A stretch of 60,201 nt of DNA from Deltaproteobacteria bacterium ADurb.Bin207 (GCA_002070115.1 MWCO01000031.1:1-60201), one strand, 5' to 3'; positions 1-8,843 are shown, counted from the first letter of the stretch. Numbers and translations: made by a program. Notes: generated from the sequence alone by a model not told the origin.

Positions 1-214
1 CCCAGGGAAAGCACATCAACACAAATACCGCCGTTCCCCCAAGCCCCACCCCCGCAAGCGGTGACGCCCCCAACCAACCCACGAACATCGTATCCGTGAG
101 CGTCATCACACTGACCGAGAGCATGGAAACCGCAATAGGCCAGGCAAGATGCAGCAATTGCCGAACCGGTTGAGCGGCCCATCGAAGTTCTTGCTTCACA
201 TTCGTCTCTTCCAT
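1..214 (-). CDS. MATE-family multidrug efflux transporter, N-terminal part (runs off the window)
   Basis: Reading the minus strand from an ATG at 214 gives about 71 codons with no stop before the window edge. The peptide has a short polar N-terminus, then LLHLAWPIAVSMLS, then LTDTMFVGWLGASPLAGVGLG and a second hydrophobic stretch. This is the classic start of MATE exporters: a first helix with a Pro, then a D-T-x-x-V-G-x-L-G motif followed by A-G-V-G-L-G. MATE proteins are 12-helix Na+/H+-coupled drug or metabolite antiporters of the inner membrane. The reading frame stays open upstream to about position 360, but no ATG lies there and no clear Shine-Dalgarno precedes the chosen ATG, so the exact start is uncertain. 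Substrate cannot be inferred. Confidence 0.8.
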   Translation of the reverse strand, partial: MEETNVKQELRWAAQPVRQLLHLAWPIAVSMLSVSVMTLTDTMFVGWLGASPLAGVGLGGTAVFVLMCFPW

Positions 215-512
215 CGGAGGGACATCAATACGAACAACGGCAGGAAGCTTGTTTACGGGCAGAACCTCAAACAAGCAATTCAGATGCTCGTAGCACGCTA
301 CGAATCGCCCCCGTTGTTTCGCCTTCCTATCCTCTCCTTGCCTACAGTGGCATCCTCATGCCGCGCACAACCCAACGTCATAACCCCAAGACACGACGAT
401 CCCTCGCTTTCAAATCACACATCGAAACGCCAGATCCGCTTGTGAGCGACCAAAGCTCCGTGTAAAAAATATTACCCCGTCCACTGGAAACCCAAACCCC
501 CAGGGTGTCTCG
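215..512. other. intergenic region between divergent MATE and small HPKFG-domain genes
   Basis: No convincing gene is seen here. The minus-strand frame of the MATE gene stays open to about 360 but without an ATG. The plus-strand frame running through 149-445 looks random in composition. The right half is relatively AT-rich just before the next gene and probably carries its promoter. Confidence 0.5.
440..468 (+). promoter_or_regulatory. possible sigma70-type promoter for the 513 gene
   Basis: TTGTGA at 440-445 is followed after 17 bases by TAAAAA at 463-468, in the only AT-rich patch of the region and about 45 bases before the ATG at 513. The -35 matches 4 of 6 consensus bases and the -10 is imperfect, so this is a weak call by eye. 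Confidence 0.25.
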
Positions 513-794
513 ATGTCGATCCACCGTCCCAAACGCGTCAGCTTTCGCTCCGATCGAGAATCCGAATCCAGCCTTGATCCCCAAGAAAAAAACCGTCCAG
601 AAAGCTGGTCGGCCGCGGTGCAAGCCCTGGGGGATAACGCTCAGCGACCCTATTCGATCAAGGAAACCTACTCCATCGGACAAGGACTCACCCATCCCAA
701 ATTCGGCCTTGGTGTCGTGGTCGAAGTCGAATCCGCCAAGATCGCGGTGCTATTCGAGTCCGGTGAACGACGCCTCGCGCACGCCATGACCTGA
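513..794 (+). CDS. small protein with HPKFG-type beta-barrel domain
   Basis: A 93-residue protein. The first half is polar and low in complexity (several Arg, Ser and Glu). The second half (about residues 52-93) has the pattern YSIGQGLTHPKFGLGVV, then KIAVLFESGERRLAH. The G-D/Q-x-(I/L)-x-H-P-x-F-G-x-G-x-V signature followed by V-x-F-x-x-G-x-(K/R)-x-L resembles the small Tudor/CarD-like barrel at the C-terminus of UvrD/PcrA helicases and in short myxobacterial proteins, where it contacts RNA polymerase or nucleic acid. The tail of the protein matches this pattern well, which is why this frame is preferred over the overlapping one starting at 505. Function is not known; a transcription- or repair-linked adaptor is only an inference. 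Confidence 0.7.
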   Translation: MSIHRPKRVSFRSDRESESSLDPQEKNRPESWSAAVQALGDNAQRPYSIKETYSIGQGLTHPKFGLGVVVEVESAKIAVLFESGERRLAHAMT

Positions 795-867
795 CTTGCC
801 CACGCTCGGAGGCGGCGTCGATGACAACGACGCACGACTCAGATCATCCTCCCGAAGGATGCAAAGG

Positions 868-2052
868 TCATTGTTTCATGCGTTGACAGCATGCTGCTGG
901 CGGCATGGTTCGAGCCACCAAACGATCGAGCAACCAATCCGCGATAGGTTTCCACACATGCTCGGGCGCCTCTGAACCCGCAACCACCGCAACATGCCCT
1001 CCGGGGACTTCGCGAAATGTTTTGTCCGTACTGCTGAGCAGATCGACAATCCCCCGGGTAGACGCTGGCGTCGCGATCATATCGGTTTTGCCGGCAACCG
1101 CGAATAGAGGACAACGAATACGACGAAAATCGCAAGTACGCCCACCAAACGACAGACGGTTTTCGAGAAGACGGTTTTCATACACGATCTCTCGAAACAT
1201 TTGTCGAAATGCTTCTCTGGGATACGGGATCATGTCATTGACCCAGTGGTTGATGACCAGAAATCCCCGTACGTAATCCTCATCATGCAGGTTTCGTAGC
1301 AAGTCCACGTAGCGCGTGAACGTGCGCGGGCCATTGATGAGCTTGAATGCCACGGAAGACAAAGAGCCTGGCACATTGCCAAGCACATCGAGTGCCCTGT
1401 CCACGGCAGGCGCACCCAATGTCGCGGCAATCGTTACCACCCCCATCTTCTTGAAGTTGACCGGCGAGCCAATCGTCACCAAAGCCCGCACCCGCGAATC
1501 GTCGAACGTTCCCACGTGCAGCAAAGAGAACAGTCCGCCCATACAATAGCCCACCATCGCAATGCCCGAAGCTCCGCTCGCTTGCAGGGCCGCATCGACA
1601 AAAGATGGCATAAAATCAAGCACATAATCATCTAGTCGCACGTCGCGATCACCACGATCCGGAACACCAAAGTCGACCACGAAAACGTCAAGCCCCGCGT
1701 CTCGCAACGTGCGAAGCATCGAATGCTCCGGACGAAGGTCGTAGATATACGGTCGAACCATCAGCGGAGGAACGACAAGCACCGGTGTTCTGTACCGTGG
1801 GGATTCGATCCGATGTGTCGCCGTGCCCAGTTCATACTCCTCCGCATCGCGGGGACGGAGTCGATACAAGCGCAATTTGCCGCGCGCGAAAACCAGATCG
1901 GCGGGCGCACTGCCCATCATGGGCTGGTGACTCCGATCGGCAAAGTATACGGCGGCATTGACCGCGGACAGGACGAAACGGTCCGCCGCTTGCCGGGAGC
2001 GGCGAGTCCAGGTGGTTTGCGACCAACTTCGATCCGTTGAATATGCGCTCAC
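868..2052 (-). CDS. PhaC-like alpha/beta hydrolase with cysteine nucleophile (polyhydroxyalkanoate synthase family)
   Basis: A 394-residue alpha/beta-hydrolase-fold protein. The strand VLVVPPLMVRPYIYDL (about 91-106) and VFVVDFG (123-129) are typical of PhaC. The nucleophile elbow is GYCMGG (168-173), so the nucleophile is Cys170 in the G-x-C-x-G 'lipase-like box' of PHA synthases instead of the Ser of lipases. The other triad members are visible: Asp324 in AGKTDMI and His353 in GGHVAVV. PhaC polymerises hydroxyacyl-CoA to storage polyester. The length is close to class III PhaC (about 355-400). No phaE, phaA, phaB or phasin gene is nearby, so a related acyltransferase or lipase role is possible. 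It starts inside the end of the upstream small membrane protein (4-bp overlap), suggesting translational coupling. Confidence 0.85.
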   Translation of the reverse strand: MSAYSTDRSWSQTTWTRRSRQAADRFVLSAVNAAVYFADRSHQPMMGSAPADLVFARGKLRLYRLRPRDAEEYELGTATHRIESPRYRTPVLVVPPLMVRPYIYDLRPEHSMLRTLRDAGLDVFVVDFGVPDRGDRDVRLDDYVLDFMPSFVDAALQASGASGIAMVGYCMGGLFSLLHVGTFDDSRVRALVTIGSPVNFKKMGVVTIAATLGAPAVDRALDVLGNVPGSLSSVAFKLINGPRTFTRYVDLLRNLHDEDYVRGFLVINHWVNDMIPYPREAFRQMFREIVYENRLLENRLSFGGRTCDFRRIRCPLFAVAGKTDMIATPASTRGIVDLLSSTDKTFREVPGGHVAVVAGSEAPEHVWKPIADWLLDRLVARTMPPAACCQRMKQ

Positions 2053-2711
2053 GGCTTTCCAGAGTCGAGGGGTGGATAGGTGGCAAGGACCGCAATGATA
2101 TACTTCGAATGCTGATGAGGCAGACTATCCCAATCGGGTTGGGCAATCGAACGCTGCACACACGAAAGAGCATCGAGGGCTTGATTTCGCCGAAGTGATC
2201 CGCTTTTTCCCGCGAACACACGATACGTTTTTTTCTGATGATCGATGCGAAGCGCGTAACTCACAGAACCTCCTTGGCTTATCTTGGGCACACAATCGTG
2301 GGAAAGCACCGCCTTGACCAAGGCCTCTTCAAAATACGGTTGCCGATCACATTGCTCCGCGGGGGTTCGAACTCCCGCACGCTGGCACGAGTCGATCCAT
2401 ACCCTGCCCAACTTGACCCTGTCCGTCTCCACTCCCCCATCGAGCGCCGCCGCCACCACGGCTTTGCTCGGATCGGGCGGAGGACGAAAAACGGCGAGCG
2501 CTTCGGATGACATAGACGCTGCCGCGCTCGCCGAATCATCGACCTTGGGTCGACGCCACAAGTACAACGGAACCGCAAGCAACACCAACGCGATCACCAA
2601 CGCCACCGCGAGTTGTACCCGCACCGGCCGGTCGCCCCCCGAATTTCCTCCTCCCAAATGACGGAACGGGTTGGGCTGTGACGGAGGAACGGAATGCTCG
2701 GACGGTCGCAT
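2049..2711 (-). CDS. hypothetical single-pass membrane protein
   Basis: A 220-residue protein when started at the ATG at 2711; an upstream in-frame start at 2756 would add 15 residues. It has a Pro/Gly-rich cytoplasmic N-terminus, one membrane helix (about residues 32-52, VQLAVALVIALVLLAVPLYL followed by WRR), an Ala/Ser-rich linker, and a soluble C-terminal domain with four Cys (including SCQRAG, EQCDRQ, HDCVPK and LSCVQR), probably outside the cytoplasm. I recognise no domain. It lies 146 bp downstream of the sulfatase-fold gene and overlaps the PhaC-like gene by 4 bp, so it is likely co-transcribed with both. Confidence 0.75.
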   Translation of the reverse strand: MRPSEHSVPPSQPNPFRHLGGGNSGGDRPVRVQLAVALVIALVLLAVPLYLWRRPKVDDSASAAASMSSEALAVFRPPPDPSKAVVAAALDGGVETDRVKLGRVWIDSCQRAGVRTPAEQCDRQPYFEEALVKAVLSHDCVPKISQGGSVSYALRIDHQKKTYRVFAGKSGSLRRNQALDALSCVQRSIAQPDWDSLPHQHSKYIIAVLATYPPLDSGKP

Positions 2712-2857
2712 GAATCCTCGGCGTTGTAGACTCGTTTCCACGAGCCTCGCAAGCAAGTCCCGAAGGACGCTGCCAGGGTTTGAGAATCAAGCGCAAGATA
2801 CCGAAAAAGTCGTAGCGAAATAGAACCATCGGCACGACCCAATCATTCCCGCACCCT

Positions 2858-5182
2858 TTAATTTTTCGGCGGCCGTAGCGGAATCTCCCGCAGTTGCGCC
2901 CGAAATTGATCGTAGTGCCGTCGCTGCTCGGTAAGCAGTTCCTTGTCTTTCGACAGATCCTTTTTCTCCTGGGGATCCGCACCCAAATCAAAAAGCTGAT
3001 ACCTGATTCCTCCCGCCACGATCAGCTTCATATCGCCTCGAATATAGGCCCGGCGCGCTTCGTTGAATGGGCCCGGAGGCATATCCACAAGAATCTCCCG
3101 CTGCGCCGGCTCCTTGCCCGGCTCCGAAAGCAGATCCGGCACCAGACTGACCCCAGACACAAAGTCCGTATCGTGCTTCGCCTCCCCACGCTTCACCCCC
3201 ATCAGATCCAGAATCGTGGGAACCAGGTCCACCAGGCTCCGACGCTGCGTGACACGTTTGGCCGAGACGCCAGGAACGTAGATGATGAGCGGCACTCGTA
3301 CAATCTCCTCCCAAACCTCGAAACCATGCCGGAACATCCCGTGCTCACCGAATGCTTCCCCATGATCCGACGTAACCACAATCGCCGTCTTTTCTCCCCA
3401 CGGCTGCTCAGCCACAAAATCCAAGAGCCGCTTGATCTGATCGTCCGTCCACCGCACCTCGTGATCATATAAATCCCTGGGCTTTCTCCCGAATTCCTCC
3501 GTTCCCTTGTGGATCAAGTATTCCGCATGGGGATCGAAATAATGCACCCACGCATAAAAAGGTTTCGATGTGTTGGCCGAGTCCGACAAAACCTTGATGG
3601 CCGCATCCGATAGACGATCGGCTGAATAGCTCGTATCGGTCGTGGCATCGATGCCCTGGGTCGGAAGCGCGGACAGGTCAAACACATCCATGCCTCGCCC
3701 AAGCCCCGTTTCTTTCTTGAAGTACCAATGGCAGTGAATCGCCATGGTCCAGATCCCCGCATCCCTCAGACGCTCCTGCACCATGATATCCGTTTCCGGA
3801 TAGGTGTTGTAGTGCTTCCACCCCATGTGGGTTTCGGAAGGGTACTTGCCACTCATCATCGGACCAATGGCCTTGCCCGTGTACGATGACATCGCATACG
3901 TCTTTTCGAAGACCACCGCTTTTTTCGCTAACGCATCGATGGCAGGAGTGATGTTCCGCCCATAACCCATGAACCCCATGTCCCATCGCAACGTGTCGAC
4001 CGAAATGAGCAACACGTTCAGGTCTTTCGGCAACAAACGAGCAGCCTGTTCCTCCACCTTCGTGTCGCTCGGCATGGGCTTCACCACTTCCGGAATCGGT
4101 GCATCCGAACCGGAACAGTCCTGATCGATTCCATCACCCGGTATGTCCACGGCAAGAGGATGAATCTCCGGGTTGCGGTCATCACAATCCCCACCTCCAA
4201 AATAAGCAGCCGCCCCATCCCCATCCCGATCCGTCAATCGACGAAGAACGCGCAAAGAAGGCTGAGACAACGGAGAATACCGTTCGAGTTGAACCGCGAG
4301 TTGTGGATCATCCAAGGCAGTCGCCGCATGAACCGTCCAGCCCAAAGGAGCCAAACCAACCGCAAAGGCCAAGGGTGCCCACACACGGCGCAACACGCTT
4401 GGGGCCAGAAATGCTCCCAATCCCACGGCCAGCAAAAGCAACGGCGCTCGCAAATCCAATTCGAGACGCCGAAATACACCCATGAACCCCAATACTCCCC
4501 CTTCTCCTCCCACCGTTCCCGCCTTGATTCCCCACACCGCCATCGCAACGACCAAGACAAACGCCAACGCTCCCGTCCACCACGCTTTGAAACGAGCCCG
4601 TACCTCACGTCGGCGTGACGATAGCGCGGCCCGTATTCCGGTGAAAACCGCATAAGCTACGACAACGACAAGCATGGCCCCCATGATGCCCACGGCGCCC
4701 ATGGCAAGCCCCGCCGCCCTTGCGTCCGTGAGCGTATTGAGCAAATAGCGAGAAATATGGGCTGTTCCAACCACCCAGGCCCATAGCCCTACCATGCCCA
4801 TGGGCAATAGAACCGCCCGGTTGACTTGCTCACGCGTTCCATCGCTTCCAAGCCAACGCACGGCCTCCCCAAATGCGAGCGGTTGAGACGGATGAGTCAG
4901 AATCGATAACAACGAAAACGCCAAAGAGGTCACCACCAGCGCTGGCGCAACCACCCCCCAATCCGCCAGAAACAACGATAGCCACCCCGACTCATGATCT
5001 TCGGTCGCGGAAGACCAAACCCACATCGTGTCCAACGACACCGCAGCCGCCCCCGCTAGCGCACCACCCATCCACCCTCGCGACAGACGCGCCCACCACG
5101 CGCCCCATCGAGACTCCTTCGGCTGGTCACGATGAATACGAGTTGGCTCTGTTTTCTCGTCAATGGAACCGCTTTCGCTCAC
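2858..5182 (-). CDS. membrane sulfatase-fold (alkaline phosphatase superfamily) protein with MopE-type Asp motif
   Basis: A 774-residue protein in three parts. Residues 1-290 hold several membrane helices (about 40-55, 75-95, 125-145, 158-180, 202-220, 245-290). Residues 318-360 carry a DRDGDG motif and then GGDCDDRNPEIHP and GDGIDQDCSGSD, the Asp/Cys calcium-type motif common in myxobacterial secreted proteins. From about 388 the sulfatase fold begins (NVLLISVDTLRWD, with metal-ligand Asp396), later TSDHGEAFGEHG with the second metal site. The usual Cys/Ser-x-Pro-x-Arg formylglycine site is absent; the equivalent position reads SSYTGKA, so Thr435 may be the nucleophile, as in phosphoglycerol or phosphoethanolamine transferases. 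An envelope lipid or polysaccharide modifying role is inferred. It overlaps xerC by 4 bp. Confidence 0.88.
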   Translation of the reverse strand: MSESGSIDEKTEPTRIHRDQPKESRWGAWWARLSRGWMGGALAGAAAVSLDTMWVWSSATEDHESGWLSLFLADWGVVAPALVVTSLAFSLLSILTHPSQPLAFGEAVRWLGSDGTREQVNRAVLLPMGMVGLWAWVVGTAHISRYLLNTLTDARAAGLAMGAVGIMGAMLVVVVAYAVFTGIRAALSSRRREVRARFKAWWTGALAFVLVVAMAVWGIKAGTVGGEGGVLGFMGVFRRLELDLRAPLLLLAVGLGAFLAPSVLRRVWAPLAFAVGLAPLGWTVHAATALDDPQLAVQLERYSPLSQPSLRVLRRLTDRDGDGAAAYFGGGDCDDRNPEIHPLAVDIPGDGIDQDCSGSDAPIPEVVKPMPSDTKVEEQAARLLPKDLNVLLISVDTLRWDMGFMGYGRNITPAIDALAKKAVVFEKTYAMSSYTGKAIGPMMSGKYPSETHMGWKHYNTYPETDIMVQERLRDAGIWTMAIHCHWYFKKETGLGRGMDVFDLSALPTQGIDATTDTSYSADRLSDAAIKVLSDSANTSKPFYAWVHYFDPHAEYLIHKGTEEFGRKPRDLYDHEVRWTDDQIKRLLDFVAEQPWGEKTAIVVTSDHGEAFGEHGMFRHGFEVWEEIVRVPLIIYVPGVSAKRVTQRRSLVDLVPTILDLMGVKRGEAKHDTDFVSGVSLVPDLLSEPGKEPAQREILVDMPPGPFNEARRAYIRGDMKLIVAGGIRYQLFDLGADPQEKKDLSKDKELLTEQRRHYDQFRAQLREIPLRPPKN

Positions 5183-6129
5183 GACTTGGTTCTCCCGGAC
5201 TTTTCCTTGCCCCGCGCGTGGGGGTGCGCTCGATCATACACAGCCATCAGATGTTCGATGGACACGTGCGTATAACGCTGCGTCGTAGACAAACTGCTGT
5301 GTCCCAACAACTCCTGAATGGCTCGAAGATCAGCTCCCCCGCCCAGCATGTGTGTGGCACAGGTATGCCGAAGCGCATGCGGATGCATGTCCGCCCTTCC
5401 CGCACCCAATGCGCCGTATTGATGCACCAATGTTTGTACCCGACGCACCCCCATTCTCTTTCCCCTCTTCGACAAAAACAGCGCTTTGTCGTCTTGTCCC
5501 AAGGTCGGATGCCGAAGTTCCCCTCGCACCGTCAAGTACGTGCGTAGCGCCCGAACACACGGTTCGCCCAAAGGCACGATCCGCTCCTTCGACCCCTTGC
5601 CCAACACCCGCGCCGTAGCCGATTCCAAGTCCATGTCGTGGATGTCCAATCCCACGAGTTCAGACACCCGCAGTCCCGACCCATACAACACTTCCAACAT
5701 CGCCCGATCACGAGCCAACGACGCCGTCGAGCCGTCGGGCATCTGCACGATCTCTCGTGCCGCATCCACATCACATAAGGTTGGCAAAGGACGCCGAAGC
5801 TTGGGCGTCGACAAGCTGGCCGCGGGATTATCCATGATGATGCGACGACGCATCAACGTTCGATAAAACGTTTGAATAGCGGCAATTTTTCGCGCTACGG
5901 TCGCCGCCGAACGCGTTCTCGCCAAGTCCCCAAGCCACGCGCGAAGCAGATATACCGTCACATCCGACAGCCGAACCGCATCGCTTTCCAACTTGTGCTC
6001 TGCAAATTCAATGAATTGCCGAAGGTCCCGTCGATACGCGGACACCGTATGCGGTGAACAGCGACGCTCCTTGTCGAGATGAACCAAAAAGCTCTCTACC
6101 TCGTCCCGTAATAACGATGAAACCACCAT
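5179..6129 (-). CDS. xerC: tyrosine site-specific recombinase XerC/XerD type
   Basis: A 316-residue tyrosine recombinase, close to the usual XerC/D length (about 300). The N-terminal SAM-like core-binding domain covers about 8-95 (HTVSAYRRDLRQF). The catalytic domain carries all expected residues: Arg154 (GSGLRVSEL), Lys178 (GKGSKER), His251 and Arg254 (HALRHTCATH), His277 (LLGHSS) and the nucleophile Tyr286 (QRYTHVS). XerC with XerD resolves chromosome dimers at dif sites. No integrase-type extra domain, att site or phage cargo is seen, so a housekeeping Xer role is favoured over a mobile-element integrase. It is the first gene of a minus-strand run and its stop overlaps the start of the sulfatase-fold gene. 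Confidence 0.92.
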   Translation of the reverse strand: MVVSSLLRDEVESFLVHLDKERRCSPHTVSAYRRDLRQFIEFAEHKLESDAVRLSDVTVYLLRAWLGDLARTRSAATVARKIAAIQTFYRTLMRRRIIMDNPAASLSTPKLRRPLPTLCDVDAAREIVQMPDGSTASLARDRAMLEVLYGSGLRVSELVGLDIHDMDLESATARVLGKGSKERIVPLGEPCVRALRTYLTVRGELRHPTLGQDDKALFLSKRGKRMGVRRVQTLVHQYGALGAGRADMHPHALRHTCATHMLGGGADLRAIQELLGHSSLSTTQRYTHVSIEHLMAVYDRAHPHARGKEKSGRTKS

Positions 6130-6226
6130 GAATGGATCTGGATTAGCAAAGGAACGAGACAGAAAGCAAAAAACCCACGATTGATTCGGCGTCGTAGCGT
6201 CTGCACGGGGTCAGAAAACAGCCTCC

Positions 6227-8383
6227 TTACTCATCGTGCGTCTCGATTTCCATCAGCAAATCCTGCGCGGACCGACAAGGGCCGCTGCCCTGCGCACGAC
6301 GCTGATAGCTGCCATCGGAAGCCATCTCCCACGCGTTGCAATCCGTCTCCCAATACGTACACATGATGCGCTCGAGTTCTCGCTTACAACCTTCGTTCTC
6401 CACTTGCGCCACCGCCTCCACACGACGACGGAGATTGCGCGTCATCCAATCTGCGCTTCCAATGAAATACTCGGGGTTTCCGTCGTTGTGAAAGATGAAG
6501 ATGCGATGATGCTCTAGAAAACGGCCGAGCACGCTCAGGACACGGATTCGCTCACTAAGCCCGGGAACACCTGGACGAAGCGTGCAAAAACCACGGACGA
6601 TGATGTCGATGTCGACCCCCGCCTGGCTCGCTTCGTACAGACGGCCAATGATCTTCGGGTCTTCGAGTTGGTTCATTTTCGCGCGAATTCGCGCTGGTCG
6701 GCCCGCGCGAGCGAAATCGATCTCACGATGGATGAGTTCGAGGAAACGCCGACGCATGGTCTTGGGCGCCACCAACAGCTTGCGATACTGATCGAAGCGG
6801 CTGTATCCCGTCAACGTGTTGAACAAATGAGAGACATCGTCACACAAGACCCGATCGGCGGTAAATAAACCGATATCCGTATACATTCGAGCGGTTTCAC
6901 TATGGTAGTTGCCCGTGCCGATATGAACGTAGCGCTTCAACCCCTGCCCCTCTTCGCGTACCACGAGCACGAGCTTGGCGTGGGTCTTCAAGTCCTCCAC
7001 GCCATAACTCACATGAGCCCCGGCAGACTCGAGAACCTGCGCCCACTGCAAGTTGCGATGCTCATCAAAACGAGCCTGTAGCTCTACCAACACCGCCACC
7101 TGCTTGCCTTGCTCCGCCGCTCGAACCAACGCATGAACAATCGGACTATCACTCGTCGTACGATACAACGTCTGCTTGATCGCAAGCACCTTGGGATCTT
7201 CCGCTGCTGCACGTACGAAGTGAAGCACCGACATGTCGAAGTCATGAAACGGATGATGAACCAACAGGTCGTTGTCGCGAATGATCGCGAAAATATTGGT
7301 GCCCGGCTCTTCCGATGGCGCTTTCCTAAGCACGGACAATCGAGGATGCGTGCGAGGCCGGAACGACCGATACTTCAAGTCCGGGCGATCGATGTTGCCC
7401 ATCGAAATCAAATCGCACAACCCGATGGGTGAATGCCGTTCATAGAGATCGTCGGGACCGAGATCGAGCTGACGCATCAGCCAATGACGCAATTCTTCGG
7501 GCATGGCTGCATCCACCTCGAGACGAACCGCCGGAGCAAATCGGCGTTCCCTGAGCTGGTCCGCTACCTCTCGCCGAAGCTGCCCCGGACGCTCCTCCAT
7601 GTCCTGATACAAATCATCCTGATAATCGCCCGTATCCACCACGATGCTTCGGGTCACGCGAAACATGTGGATCGATGCAAACGCTTCCCCAGGCATCATG
7701 TAGTCCAGACACGCCGCTATCATCTGCTCGAGGGGAAGCATGCGCGCACTGTCCGGGAGCGTGACCCACCGCGGACGATTTTTGGGCACCTTGATCCGAA
7801 CGAATCGCTTGGGCATGTCATGCAAACCCGTGAGCTGAATCCCAAGCGACAAGCTAAGGTTCGAAATGAAAGGAAACGGATGGCTCGCATCCACCGCCAG
7901 CGGCGTAAGCACCGGGTACACGCTTTCGATGAAGTACTGACGACACCAGGCCTGATCGCCTTCGTCTAGGTCCTCCCACGCGAGAATCTGAATGCCCTCC
8001 TCGCTCAATAATGGAAGCAACTGCTGTTGGTAACACGCCTCCTGCCTCGCCACGATCTCCCGAATGATCGGTCGACACATGGTTAGTTGCTGTTTTGGGC
8101 TCAGCCCGTCGGGCGACAGCGTTTCCGTACCAAGGCGAACCCAGCGTTTGAGCCCACCGATTCGCTTCATGAAAAACTCGTCCATGTTCGACCCCACGAT
8201 GGACAAGAACTTGAAGCGCTCGAGCAGCGGAAGGGTCTCGTCCTCCGCAAGCGAAAGAACTCGACGATTGAAGTGAAGCCAGGACACTTCACGATTGAGA
8301 AGATGCTCCGGGGGAACCCACTTATGTTTGTGGTTCTCGGGCTCGGTAGGCGTAAAAAACTCGACGTGGGCGGTGGAAACCAT
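6227..8383 (-). CDS. ppk1: polyphosphate kinase 1
   Basis: A 718-residue protein with the full PPK1 layout: an N-terminal domain (LLNREVSWLHFNRRVL, then NMDEFFMKRIGGL), a head domain, and two C-terminal phospholipase-D-like catalytic domains. The catalytic histidines are visible as His468 (KTHAKLVLV) and His487 (HIGTGNYH), followed by TARMYTDIGLFTAD. PPK1 reversibly makes inorganic polyphosphate from ATP; polyP supports stress survival and, in myxobacteria, development and predation. Its length matches the family (about 690-730). It is transcribed divergently from a small winged-helix gene at 8505; the 120-bp gap probably holds both promoters. No ppx gene is adjacent. Confidence 0.96.
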   Translation of the reverse strand: MVSTAHVEFFTPTEPENHKHKWVPPEHLLNREVSWLHFNRRVLSLAEDETLPLLERFKFLSIVGSNMDEFFMKRIGGLKRWVRLGTETLSPDGLSPKQQLTMCRPIIREIVARQEACYQQQLLPLLSEEGIQILAWEDLDEGDQAWCRQYFIESVYPVLTPLAVDASHPFPFISNLSLSLGIQLTGLHDMPKRFVRIKVPKNRPRWVTLPDSARMLPLEQMIAACLDYMMPGEAFASIHMFRVTRSIVVDTGDYQDDLYQDMEERPGQLRREVADQLRERRFAPAVRLEVDAAMPEELRHWLMRQLDLGPDDLYERHSPIGLCDLISMGNIDRPDLKYRSFRPRTHPRLSVLRKAPSEEPGTNIFAIIRDNDLLVHHPFHDFDMSVLHFVRAAAEDPKVLAIKQTLYRTTSDSPIVHALVRAAEQGKQVAVLVELQARFDEHRNLQWAQVLESAGAHVSYGVEDLKTHAKLVLVVREEGQGLKRYVHIGTGNYHSETARMYTDIGLFTADRVLCDDVSHLFNTLTGYSRFDQYRKLLVAPKTMRRRFLELIHREIDFARAGRPARIRAKMNQLEDPKIIGRLYEASQAGVDIDIIVRGFCTLRPGVPGLSERIRVLSVLGRFLEHHRIFIFHNDGNPEYFIGSADWMTRNLRRRVEAVAQVENEGCKRELERIMCTYWETDCNAWEMASDGSYQRRAQGSGPCRSAQDLLMEIETHDE

Positions 8384-8504
8384 GACGAAGGCCTCAAAGA
8401 AGGATACTCGGTTGGGAAAAAATCAGCGAATCTTCTGCTATCCAACCCATGGGATATGCGAATACCCATTGCCAAAGGCATTGATGGCGTTTAGGGGAAC
8501 AACA

Positions 8505-8843
8505 ATGCTCGACTCTCTTTTGCTGCGTAAAACGATTCAGCAAGCCATCGACGTTTTCGTGGATCGTGTCACGAATTTCGTTCCTGAGCCAACCAAGGCC
8601 GAAAACGCGCAGCCCCTATCCCCGCTGGGAAAACGAATCCTCGATACCCTCGCGAAACATAAGGGCGGCCTGACCGCCAACGACCTCGCCATAGCCCTGG
8701 ATATTGGACTTGCTCCCCTTTTCGACCACCTGCGGGAACTGATGACCTCCCGACGGCTCCTGCGAAAAGTCCGAGGAAACGATCAGCTTCCCTTGTATGT
8801 CCTACCGAAATCTCAGACCACGGATCACCAAAATTCCCTTTAA
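8505..8843 (+). CDS. small winged-helix DNA-binding protein
   Basis: A 112-residue protein. The ATG at 8505 is preceded by AGGGGAAC, a plausible ribosome site, which is why the longer upstream frame is not used. Residues about 40-100 form a winged helix-turn-helix: SPLGKRILDTLAKHKGG, then LTANDLAIALDIGLAPLFDHLRELM and a wing with RRLLRKVR. The pattern resembles MarR/ArsR-like or DprA-C-terminal-like wHTH domains. No effector domain or metal-binding Cys cluster is seen. It faces away from ppk1 across a short shared promoter region, so control of ppk1 is conceivable but unproven. Confidence 0.75.
   Translation: MLDSLLLRKTIQQAIDVFVDRVTNFVPEPTKAENAQPLSPLGKRILDTLAKHKGGLTANDLAIALDIGLAPLFDHLRELMTSRRLLRKVRGNDQLPLYVLPKSQTTDHQNSL

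Noticed and set aside
149..445. 98-codon plus-strand frame near the left edge
   Set aside because: Overlaps the MATE transporter 5' end; no ribosome site or protein-like pattern.
2360..2377. tRNA T-arm-like sequence (cgggggttcgaactcccg)
   Set aside because: No acceptor, D-arm or anticodon arm nearby, and it lies within the coding region of the 2049-2711 gene.
5179..6129. phage or integrative-element integrase
   Set aside because: Length and motifs fit XerC, with no att repeats, tRNA or cargo genes around it.
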